NCBI GenBank assembly: GCA_964592775.1
Contig: CAZQFX010000064.1
Coordinates: 1-15,911 of the forward strand
Reading direction: 5' to 3'
DNA: 15,911 bases
Source of the DNA: SURF-21 sp964592775
Lineage (GTDB): Bacteria; Actinomycetota; Geothermincolia; Geothermincolales; RBG-13-55-18
Shown here piece by piece: positions 6,720 through 13,114 of this stretch. The number at the start of each line of letters is the position of its first letter. Within the stretch, counting starts at the first letter, position 1. The notes beneath the pieces were generated by a model. The model saw only the letters and a program-made list of their open reading frames with translations. It was not told where the DNA came from and ran no database searches. A program made the translations under genes and the position numbers.

Positions 6720-6767
6720 CCCTTGCGAGGCCCTTGAAACTGGCAGCGCGGGCGGGATTGCGACCCC
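6720..6767 (-). pseudogene. decayed copy of tRNA-Glu 3' end plus terminator
   Basis: Read on the minus strand directly after the stop codon of the acuI-like gene, this matches the last part of tRNA-Glu (T-arm TCGxAATCCCGC, then GCGCTGCCA) and continues through its terminator (CTCGCAAGGG against CCCGCAAGGGG) with scattered substitutions and small indels. By eye roughly four in five bases agree over about 55 positions. The 5' half of the tRNA is absent, and coding sequence occupies that side. It cannot encode a working tRNA. Confidence 0.7.
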
Positions 6768-7783
6768 TACTGGATCCTGACCACGGCGCGGCCCTTGGAG
6801 GCCTTGGCCAGGAGCTGTTGGATCCTCTCATCCGCCTCGTCCAGGGTGATCTCGGCCGACATCTCCTCCAGGTTGCCCGGCTTCCACTCCCCCGCCAGCT
6901 TGTCCCACACTTCGAGGCGCGTGTCCATGTCGCACTCCACCGAGTCCACGCCCAGGAGGCTCACCGCGCGTAGGATGAATGGGTAGACGTTGAGGTCCAG
7001 CTCGTGCCCCGCCGCGTTACCGCATGTGGTGACCACCCCATTGTAGGCCGCGGACTTTACCACCGTGGACAGGATGTTTCCGCCCACGGTATCGATGACG
7101 CCGGGCCATATCCCTTTGAGCATGAGCTTGCCCGAGGTATCGTCCACCTCGGAGGCGGGGATGACGCGTGAAGCGCCCAGGGCCTTCAGCGTCTCCTCGT
7201 AGCGCGCGAACTCGGCGCCGTCCATGAGGCCGGCGGCGGCCACCACCTCGTATCCCAGCTTGGCCAGTATGCGCAGGGCTATGCTGCCCACGCCGCCGCT
7301 CGCTCCTGTCACCAGGACCTCGCCGGCCTCGGGCTTTACCCCCGCCTTGGTCAGCCGCTTCACGGAGAGGGCGGCGGTGAACCCGGCGGTGCCGTAGATC
7401 ATGGACTCCCTCAAGGTCAGGCCCGAAGGCAGCTTCACCACCCATGCCGCGGGGACGCGTATGTATTCGGCCAGTCCGCCCGAGGTGTTCATGCCCAGGT
7501 CGTATCCGGTCACCAGCGCCTCGTCCCCGGGCGAGAACTTGCCGCTGGCGTCCTCCTCCACCGTGCCCGCGGCGTCGATGCCGGGCGTATGGGGGAAGTT
7601 GCGGGTTACGCCCCTGTTGCCCGAGGCGGAAAGCGCGTCCTTGTAGTTGACCGAGCTGTACATGACCTTGATGACCACTTCGCCCTCGGGCAGGTCCTCG
7701 ATGTTCCTCGTCTCGATGCTGCGCGTGAAGGCCTTGTCCTCCCCCTCGCGCGCCACCAGGGCCCTGAACGACTTGTTCTCCAT
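6767..7783 (-). CDS. acuI: AcuI/YhdH-family NADPH-dependent acryloyl-CoA reductase-like oxidoreductase
   Basis: This is a 338-residue cytoplasmic medium-chain dehydrogenase/reductase lacking the zinc site. SSVNYKD at 43-49 and FPHTPGIDAAGTV at 63-75 are close to the AcuI/YhdH signature, and GASGGVGS at 160-167 is the dinucleotide-binding glycine motif. Characterised AcuI/YhdH proteins reduce acryloyl-CoA to propionyl-CoA with NADPH; more distant members reduce quinones, so the exact substrate is inferred. ATG at 7783 follows GGAGGG by five bases; the frame stays open upstream but without family-like sequence. Length is close to the usual 325-335. A promoter (7823-7851) and a palindrome (7867-7881) precede it. 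Its stop codon abuts the tRNA remnant, which probably supplies whatever terminator it has. Confidence 0.88.
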   Translation of the reverse strand: MENKSFRALVAREGEDKAFTRSIETRNIEDLPEGEVVIKVMYSSVNYKDALSASGNRGVTRNFPHTPGIDAAGTVEEDASGKFSPGDEALVTGYDLGMNTSGGLAEYIRVPAAWVVKLPSGLTLRESMIYGTAGFTAALSVKRLTKAGVKPEAGEVLVTGASGGVGSIALRILAKLGYEVVAAAGLMDGAEFARYEETLKALGASRVIPASEVDDTSGKLMLKGIWPGVIDTVGGNILSTVVKSAAYNGVVTTCGNAAGHELDLNVYPFILRAVSLLGVDSVECDMDTRLEVWDKLAGEWKPGNLEEMSAEITLDEADERIQQLLAKASKGRAVVRIQ

Positions 7784-7822
7784 TTCATCCCTCCAGGTCT
7801 TACGGCGTGAGTTACAGGCAAC

Positions 7823-7851
7823 ATTATCTATGACCCGCTGGACGTCGTAAA
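7823..7851 (-). promoter_or_regulatory. sigma-70-type promoter of the acuI-like gene
   Basis: On the minus strand TTTACG (7846-7851) and GATAAT (7823-7828, one base from consensus) are separated by 17 bases. The predicted transcript starts near 7815, leaving a leader of about 30 bases that includes the GGAGGG site. Confidence 0.6.
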
Positions 7852-7866
7852 GGCAGGCTGAAATCG

Positions 7867-7881
7867 CGGGCAAGTTGCCCG
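7867..7881. promoter_or_regulatory. palindromic operator-like site upstream of the acuI-like promoter
   Basis: CGGGCAA and TTGCCCG form a perfect 7-bp inverted repeat around one central base, 15 bases upstream of the -35 box. The position suits an activator or an upstream repressor site. No regulator gene is next to it. Confidence 0.45.
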
Positions 7882-8020
7882 GTCTAGAACACGGATGCGC
7901 TGACTCAACAGGATCGGAGACGGGATGTGATCGTATCAATGCCGCGAAATGCTGATATTTTCCGGGGAATGGCGTTCGATGTGCTCTACGTCCAGCGGAG
8001 GGAAGGGTTTTCTTGCCCGC

Positions 8021-8782
8021 CTAAAGCTCGATGATCTTGTTGATGGTGGGTATGCGCACCTGAACCTGCAGGCCGCGCCGGCGCAGCTCCGCCTCGAAGG
8101 GGGCCAGGTCCACGCTGCGGCTGAGCGGCGGGTAGAAGTCGTCGTGGTGGTGGGGTATGACGATGGACGGCCGTACCCTCCGCACCAGCTCCGCGGCCAC
8201 GGTGCAGATGTCCGTCCTTCCCTGCACCGGGACCATGAACACGTCCACGTCCGCGTCGAGGTCCCAGGGCAGGCAGGCGCTCCCCATGTGAAAGAGCCTC
8301 TTGCCCTCGACCTCTATGTACCATCCCAGTACCTGGCCGCAGGGATAATGAGAGGGGCCAAGACGGACGAGCGCCGGCAGGTGCGGCAGGCAGCGGCGCA
8401 AGGTGGAGAGCACAAGGTGGGCATCGAAGGTTACGTGCTGGGCCGGCACGGCGGTGAAGCGGAAGGGTCCGTCTTCGACCACCTCCCCGCCCCAGCAGGG
8501 GCGCAGCCTGTTCCAGGGCACGCCCTTGGTGGCCAGGGACCGGCACACCAGGGGAGACGCGCAGACCAGGGCTTGCGTGACGGACACGACGGCGGGAACG
8601 TCGAAGATATGGTCGAAGTGTCCGTGGGTGAGCAACACCGCCTGTACGTCGGGAAAATCGGCAGGCCTCAGCTTCTGCTGCGGCTTCGACCTCTCGTTCC
8701 TGGTGAAGTAGGGGTCGATGAGGATGTTGGTGCCGCCGCCGCTCAGTTCGAACCCCGCCGTCCCCAGCCAACGCAGCTGCAT
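8021..8782 (-). CDS. UlaG-like metallo-beta-lactamase-fold hydrolase
   Basis: This 253-residue protein begins MQLRWLGTAGFEL, the usual first strands of the fold. THGHFDH at 52-58 gives the HxHxDH zinc ligands (His53, His55, Asp57, His58). His116 in PAQHVTFD, His165 in LFHMGS and the histidine run IPHHHDD at 209-215 fit the remaining metal sites of the UlaG-type subfamily (L-ascorbate-6-phosphate lactonase-like, YtnP-like). The normal Asp of the 'GDT' position appears replaced in HMGS, which is common in this subgroup. The natural substrate cannot be told. AGGAGG lies five bases before the ATG. It is downstream of gltX on the same strand, after 152 bases with tandem repeats, and may be read from the gltX transcript. 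Confidence 0.85.
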   Translation of the reverse strand: MQLRWLGTAGFELSGGGTNILIDPYFTRNERSKPQQKLRPADFPDVQAVLLTHGHFDHIFDVPAVVSVTQALVCASPLVCRSLATKGVPWNRLRPCWGGEVVEDGPFRFTAVPAQHVTFDAHLVLSTLRRCLPHLPALVRLGPSHYPCGQVLGWYIEVEGKRLFHMGSACLPWDLDADVDVFMVPVQGRTDICTVAAELVRRVRPSIVIPHHHDDFYPPLSRSVDLAPFEAELRRRGLQVQVRIPTINKIIEL

Positions 8783-8845
8783 CGTTCCTCCTTGCGATCA
8801 GACCGAATGATCGAGGCCCGCTCTACGCTTCTCATAACGGCGCAG

Positions 8846-8938
8846 GTCGGGCACATTCCGGGAATCCTGCCACGGGACGGAATATTCCAGCCGGCGGGCA
8901 CACTCCAGGAATAGTATCCGCTGTACGGGATATTCTAG
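8846..8938. repeat. two tandem copies of a ~46-bp repeat at the gltX 3' end
   Basis: Copy A (8846-8890) and copy B (8893-8938) share CGGGCACA, TCC.GGAAT and ACGG.ATATTC in the same order and spacing, about 70% identical by eye. Each carries TTCC/GGAA inverted motifs, including a perfect GGAATATTCC at 8879-8888. Copy B contains the stop codon of gltX. Confidence 0.65.
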
Positions 8939-10379
8939 CCCTCCTGTGCCGTCTCCAGGGCGCGGGCGATGCGCTGCATGCACTTCTCCCGGCCCAGGAT
9001 CTCCATGGACTCGAAGAGGGGCGGGCTTACCTTGCTCCCGGTGACGGCCGCGCGTATGGGCTGAAAGGCCTTGCGCGGCTTGACCCCCATCTGCTCCGCC
9101 ATGGCGCGCAGGGATGCCTCTATGGCGGGCGCATCGAAGCCCTCCAGCTCCAGCAGGCGTTTTCCCGTCTCCCTGAGGATGTTCACGTTCTCCTCGCCGC
9201 GCAGCAGCTCGCGCGCCCCCTCCTCCACCTCAGCGTCCGCGAAGAGAAAGGCCAGCAGGGGGACGGCGTCCGAGAGCACCTTGATGCGTTCGCGTATGAG
9301 GGGCGCGGCGCGCAGCAGCTTCTCCCCCGCCGCCTCGTCTCCCGCCTCCATCAGCCCTGCCGTTACCATGAAGGGCACCACCGCCTGCGTCAGATCCTCG
9401 TCGCCCAAGGCCATGATGTACTGCGAGTTCATCCATAGCAGCTTGTCTCCGTCCCACACCGCTGGCTTCGATCCCACCCGCTCCAGGCTGAAGTTGGCGA
9501 CAAGCGTTTCGCGGTCGATGAGCGTGGTGGAGTCGTCGAGCGACCATCCCAGCAGGGCCAGGAAGTTGACCATGGCCTCGGGCAGGAATCCCTGCTCCCG
9601 GAAGCGGCCCACCGCGACATCCCGTGGCGCTTGGAGAGGGGCTTGCCGTCCCGCCCCACGATCATGGGCAGGTGGGCAAAGGCGGGCTCCGGGGCGCCCA
9701 GGGCGCGGTAGAGCAGGACCTGCTTGGGGGTGTTGGGGAGGTGGTCGTCTCCGCGCACCACGTGGGTCACCCGCATCTCCAGGTCGTCCACCACCACGGC
9801 CAGGTTATAGGTGGGGGTGGCGTCGTTGCGCAGGAGCACGAAATCCTCTATGTCCCCGTTGCGGAAGGTGATCTTCCCCCGGATGACGTCGTTTACCACC
9901 GTCTCCCCCTCCGGCACCAGGAAGCGCAGGGCGAATGGCCTGCCCTCCCGCTTCATGCGCTGCGCCTCATCCGGCGGGATGGCGCAACAGCGGCGGTCAT
10001 ACATGGGACTGCGCCCCTCGGCCGCGGCGCGTTCGCGCCGCTCCGCCAACTCCCCGGGCAGGCAGAAACAGCGGTAGGCCTTGCCTTCCTCCAGCAGCCC
10101 ACGTGCCGCCTTGAGGTACAGCGAGGCCCTCCCGGTCTGGCGGTATGGCCAGTGGTCGCCGCCCGCGTCGGGTCCCTCGTCCCAGTCCAGGCCCAGCCAG
10201 CGCATATCCTCGATGATGGCCTCGATGGCCTCCTCCGTGGAGCGCGAGATATCGGTGTCCTCGATGCGCAGGATGAAGGCGCCCCCGGAACGGCGCGCCA
10301 GGAGCCAGTTATAGAGGGCGGTGCGCGCTCCCCCCACGTGGAGGTAGCCGGTCGGGCTGGGCGCGAAACGGAGGCGCAA
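8935..10379 (-). CDS. gltX: glutamyl-tRNA synthetase, frame broken by an apparent 1-base deletion
   Basis: It attaches glutamate to tRNA-Glu (and, in many bacteria, to tRNA-Gln) in the cytoplasm. The class I motifs are present: FAPSPTGYLHVGG at 5-17 (HIGH equivalent) and KPLSKRHG at 246-253 (KMSKS equivalent). A CFC (104-106) and CC (131-132) pair sits where zinc ligands occur in some GltX proteins. After RHG the frame is lost: the N-terminal frame continues as unrelated sequence to 9429, while the true C-terminal half (DVAVGRFREQGF onward to the stop at 8935) is in the next frame. Adding one C to the CCC at 9621-9623 restores RHGDVAVGRF and gives 481 residues, the normal size. The start is TTG at 10379, seven bases after GAGGGGAG. 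Being essential, it is more likely a sequence error than a real pseudogene. Confidence 0.93.
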
Positions 10380-10553
10380 TTGCTGACTCCCCTCTTCTCG
10401 GACACCTGCAGGCAACGGAGATAATAATATCATGCCCGCCTGCGCCTATGTCTGCCCGCTCATTTGACGCCGCAAGGGGTCTGGTTCTTGCTGTCACTTC
10501 GGATCATTACAATACAGACAAGGCTTGATGCCAGAGTACCGGATCTCTCTGGC

Positions 10554-10572
10554 GCGGGCTGAGGCAGCCCGC
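10554..10572. repeat. GC-rich hairpin between gltX and vapBC
   Basis: GCGGGCTG and CAGCCCGC form a perfect 8-bp stem with a three-base loop, five bases before the vapBC -35 box and between two divergent genes. It could insulate the promoters or be a fragment of a repeat; there is no T-tract. Confidence 0.45.
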
Positions 10573-10577
10573 CTGGA

Positions 10578-10612
10578 TTGATATACACATAAATATGATA
10601 TATTATGTGTAT
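10578..10612 (+). promoter_or_regulatory. vapBC promoter with overlapping palindromic operator
   Basis: TTGATA (10578-10583) and TATTAT (10601-10606), each one base off consensus, are 17 bases apart. A perfect inverted repeat ATACACATAA (10583-10592)/TTATGTGTAT (10603-10612) with a ten-base spacer covers the spacer and the -10 box. This is the classic arrangement for autorepression by the VapB-VapC complex. The transcript would start near 10613 with a 13-base leader. Confidence 0.75.
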
Positions 10613-10625
10613 AGAGGTGATAGTC

Positions 10626-10832
10626 ATGAGAACGAACATAGTCATCGACGATGAGTTGGTGAAGGAAGCGAAGCAGCTGACCGGCATCAAGACAAAAAAA
10701 GAGCTTGTCGACATGGCGTTGAGGGACCTTGTAGCAAGAAAGAAACGTAAGGGTATCCTCAAGCTGGAAGGCCAGATCGATTGGGAAGGTGACCTCGCGG
10801 AAATAAGGCGCGGGCGCGTTGATACTGGTTGA
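10626..10832 (+). CDS. vapB: VapB-type antitoxin
   Basis: This is a 68-residue protein. The first residues, MRTNIVIDDELVKEA, followed by TGIKTKKELVDMALRDLVAR, form the ribbon-helix-helix DNA-binding fold of VapB antitoxins. The C-terminal tail (about 45-68, ILKLEGQIDWEGDLAEIRR) is the segment that normally wraps around and inhibits the toxin. The start is the ATG at 10626, with AGAGGTGAT just upstream; an earlier in-frame ATG at 10605 falls inside the -10 region and is unlikely. It overlaps vapC by 14 bases, so the two are translated together and transcribed from the palindromic promoter, which it probably represses with VapC. Confidence 0.9.
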   Translation: MRTNIVIDDELVKEAKQLTGIKTKKELVDMALRDLVARKKRKGILKLEGQIDWEGDLAEIRRGRVDTG

Positions 10833-11232
10833 TACCTCGGTCTGGATTGATTTCCTCACCAACGCGGAATCCTATCATCGCGTTGTCCTTCGATCTTTGA
10901 TCGAATCGGAAGAGGATCTGTGTATCGCGGACATCATTCTGTGCGAGATATTATCTGGAATCCGTGCTGAGCGGGAGTTCCGGGCGGTCAAAGAACTTCT
11001 CCTCGATTTCCCCGTTTACTCTCTCATCGGGATAGACTCATATGTAGCCGCCGCAAGCCTGTATCGTAGGTGCCGGAAGAAAGGCGTGACCCTGAGAGGC
11101 ATCACCGATTGTCTGATCGCATATATAGCCCTGGAAAACGGCTTTCTGCTCTTTCATAAAGATAAGGACTTCGACCGCATCGCGAGGATTGAAGACAAGT
11201 TGAAGATATTAGGCCCTGTGTCTTTCAGATAG
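10819..11232 (+). CDS. vapC: VapC-type PIN-domain toxin
   Basis: This is a 137-residue PIN-domain ribonuclease. The acidic metal-binding residues are all visible: Asp5 in LVDTSVWID, Glu43 in CEILSGIR, Asp97 in TDCLIA and Asp118 in the HKDKDFDRIA segment (Asp116 next to it). VapC toxins cleave tRNA or rRNA when the antitoxin is lost; the RNA target here is unknown. The TTG start at 10819 gives the canonical MILVDTS opening and lies inside the end of vapB, so translational coupling is likely. Nothing suggests inactivation. The pair is lower in G+C than its neighbours (about 48% in a sampled line), in keeping with the mobility of such modules. Confidence 0.92.
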   Translation: MILVDTSVWIDFLTNAESYHRVVLRSLIESEEDLCIADIILCEILSGIRAEREFRAVKELLLDFPVYSLIGIDSYVAAASLYRRCRKKGVTLRGITDCLIAYIALENGFLLFHKDKDFDRIARIEDKLKILGPVSFR

Positions 11233-11270
11233 CAGTAAACCAATATGAGAGCAATACTTTAGGAGGGTAT

Positions 11271-11945
11271 ATGCTGCCGCGAGTCGTCATCCATAACCAG
11301 GTGAGCCTGGATGGGCGCTTCGACTGGATCACCCCGGACCTGGCGCTGTTCTACGGGGTTGCCGCCTCGTTCGGCGAGGAGGCCACCCTGGCCGGCTCCA
11401 ACACCATCATGGCGGGGTACCCCGACGAGAGTACCTGGCTCGCGCTCGACGCCGAGTGCGAACCGCCGCGCCGCGAGGCAGACCCTTCCCTCCCCTTTCT
11501 GGTGATACCGGACAGCGCAGGGCGCATCCGGGTATGGCACCTGCTGCGCCGGGAGCAGTACTGGCGCGACGCCGTGGCCCTGGTCTCGACCTCCACTCCC
11601 CGGGCATACCTCGCATACCTCGAAAGGCTCGGGGTCGGCTACATCGTCGCCGGCGATGGCCGCGTCGACATGAGCGCCGCCTTGGAGGAACTCAACTCGC
11701 GCTACGGGGTGAAGGTGGTGCGCGCCGATTGCGGCGGGACCTTGAACGGCGTGCTGCTGCGCGAGGGGCTGGTCGACGAGGTGAGCCTGCTCCTGAGCCC
11801 CTGCCTGGTTGGGGGAACGGAGCTGCGCTCCATGTTCATCGCCCCCGAGCTGGAGTCGGCGGAGGGCGTCATAAGCCTGAGCCTGCAACGTATGGAGAAG
11901 CTGGACGGAGACGTGGTCTGGCTTTTATACAAGGTGGTCAAGTAG
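11271..11945 (+). CDS. RibD C-terminal/DHFR-like reductase
   Basis: This is a 224-residue protein with the reductase fold of the RibD C-terminal domain and bacterial DHFR-like proteins. The first strand RVVIHNQVSLDGRFDW (4-19) carries the NxxSLDG motif. LAGSNTIM (40-47) fits the next nucleotide-contacting segment, and CGGTLNGVLLREGLVDEV (154-171) is the conserved glycine-rich NADPH-binding motif followed by the strand SLLLSPCLVGG. Members reduce pyrimidine intermediates of riboflavin synthesis or unknown substrates; the deaminase half of RibD is absent and no other rib gene is near, so a riboflavin role is not assured. AGGAGG lies four bases before the ATG. It starts 38 bases after vapC and may share that transcript. 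Confidence 0.83.
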   Translation: MLPRVVIHNQVSLDGRFDWITPDLALFYGVAASFGEEATLAGSNTIMAGYPDESTWLALDAECEPPRREADPSLPFLVIPDSAGRIRVWHLLRREQYWRDAVALVSTSTPRAYLAYLERLGVGYIVAGDGRVDMSAALEELNSRYGVKVVRADCGGTLNGVLLREGLVDEVSLLLSPCLVGGTELRSMFIAPELESAEGVISLSLQRMEKLDGDVVWLLYKVVK

Positions 11946-11961
11946 ACCCATTCTGGTCTAC
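11942..11961. terminator. shared hairpin holding both stop codons of convergent genes
   Basis: GTAGACC (11942-11948) and GGTCTAC (11955-11961) pair perfectly over seven bases around a six-base loop. The TAG of the RibD-like gene (11943-11945) and the TAG of the membrane protein (11958-11960, minus) sit at mirror positions. It could act as a bidirectional terminator, although neither side has a T-tract. Confidence 0.5.
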
Positions 11962-12944
11962 GGCATAAGCCCCGGAGGGGGGTCCGGGATGTCCGTGAGC
12001 GGCGGCTGGAAGGTCTCCTCCCCTTCTTCCCGCGACGCCGGAACCCGACCTCCCGCTTCCCCCGCAAGCCCCGGCTCCGCGTTCAACGCGAGGAAGGTCA
12101 AGGTCCACAGTGAGGATTTGAAGACCTGCACGAAAGTCTGCATGACGACCAGGCCGCCCGCCAGGATCGCCAGGGCGAGCAGGTGGATGAGCCAGCGTAT
12201 GGGGGCGAAGCATAGGGGGTTCGCTATCTGGCTCGCCACCCAGGGCAGCAGGGCGGAGAGCGGCCAGGCGATGATGACGAAGATGATGTCCGCCGCCAGC
12301 GCCTGCAGCCATACCGGCAGGCAGGCGCCGGTGTTTCCGCGCAGCAGGCGCCATCCCTCGCGCCAGGTATCGGGTATCCCTTTCCCGCGCAACAGGGAGA
12401 AGCGCGCCGCCAGCGCCGCGGTCACGCCGCCGAAGAAATAGGCGGCCACGAGGATGGCGAACCATAGCAGCATGACAGCGATATACAGGAATACCTGGTC
12501 GAGGTTGGGGTCCCAGCGGTCCCACAGGACGATGATCAGAGTGGGTAGATAGATCAACGCCGTGCGCAGCGCATCCCAGGGTAGCAGGGTCGCGGCGAAC
12601 GGGATGTAGCGGCTGCGTGAGGAGGAAAAGGCTTCGCCGAAACCAGGCGCGCCTTCCGCCCGCGCATCAGCCACCTGGCGCACCAGGACCATCTCCCCGA
12701 GATAGCCCGCGCCCTTCAACACCACGAACGCGGCCAGGGCCGCGATCACGAAAGCGGCGAGGGCGCCGGCTCCACCCAGGCGCTCCGCGAGGGCGCTCCT
12801 CCACCTTTCGCCAAGGTATTCCGGCCCCCAACCGAAGACGACCCACCAGGCCTCGGAGAAGGCAAGCGCAGCGAGAAGCCCCGCGGCCCACAGCCGCTTC
12901 TCCCCCAACGCCAGCCTTATCGCCCGCCTGTAATCCAGTTCCAT
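11958..12944 (-). CDS. polytopic membrane protein, function unknown
   Basis: I do not recognise the family with confidence. The 328-residue protein begins MELDYRRAIRLALGEKRLW and has about six hydrophobic segments: LWAAGLLAALAFSEAWWVV, an Ala/Val-rich segment ending AAFVVLKGAGY, a third around TALIYLPTLIIVL, then QVFLYIAVMLLWFAILVAAY, IIFVIIAWPLSALLPWV, and LLALAILAGGLVVMQTFV. A soluble, proline- and acid-rich tail ends PDPPPGLMP. The layout resembles uncharacterised inner-membrane DUF proteins with an N-terminal 'rrA+xxaL' amphipathic start. ATG at 12944 with GGGAG just upstream is chosen; an upstream extension to 13034 lacks family-like sequence. It is convergent with the RibD-like gene, and no partner gene is evident. 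Confidence 0.7.
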   Translation of the reverse strand: MELDYRRAIRLALGEKRLWAAGLLAALAFSEAWWVVFGWGPEYLGERWRSALAERLGGAGALAAFVIAALAAFVVLKGAGYLGEMVLVRQVADARAEGAPGFGEAFSSSRSRYIPFAATLLPWDALRTALIYLPTLIIVLWDRWDPNLDQVFLYIAVMLLWFAILVAAYFFGGVTAALAARFSLLRGKGIPDTWREGWRLLRGNTGACLPVWLQALAADIIFVIIAWPLSALLPWVASQIANPLCFAPIRWLIHLLALAILAGGLVVMQTFVQVFKSSLWTLTFLALNAEPGLAGEAGGRVPASREEGEETFQPPLTDIPDPPPGLMP

Positions 12945-13065
12945 TTTCTCCCTGCCCGCTCGTATCGCAACGGCCCTTTTTATATCGGACACGCCGGAGA
13001 TATTCTTGCCTTGTGAGACGCAAACGTTCATCACGTGCAGGGAAGGGAATAAAGGTTGGTTGCTT

Positions 13066-13100
13066 GGGGTTGCTTCGCCGCTGCGCTCCTCGCGACGACG
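13066..13100 (-). repeat. intergenic 'GCGAGGAGCGnAGCGnCGAAGCAA' type repeat
   Basis: On the minus strand this reads GTCGTCGCGAGGAGCGCAGC followed by GGCGAAGCAACC. It is close to the intergenic element found in many bacterial genomes whose false translation reads 'SSRGAKRRSNP'; here the false frame gives SSRGAQRRSNP. TCGTCGC and GCGGCGA can pair (one G-U) around a ten-base loop. It sits between the FAH-family gene and the membrane protein gene. Confidence 0.7.
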
Positions 13101-13114
13101 CCGCCGATGCCGGT

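Larger units (their letters stand above)
6446..6766. other. 321-bp non-coding stretch between tRNA-Gln and the acuI-like gene
   Basis: No credible protein gene is present. Apart from the tRNA promoter it holds the nested inverted repeat (6512-6618), two CAGGTCA direct repeats (6526-6532, 6557-6563), a TTTTTTGGGGATCAGGTCAC tract (6545-6564) and the tRNA-tail remnant (6720-6767). About 100 bases (6620-6719) show nothing I can name. Confidence 0.6.

Noticed and set aside
9624..10424. Plus-strand open frame of 266 codons opposite gltX
   Set aside because: It is a shadow of gltX with low-complexity translation; all synthetase motifs are on the minus strand.
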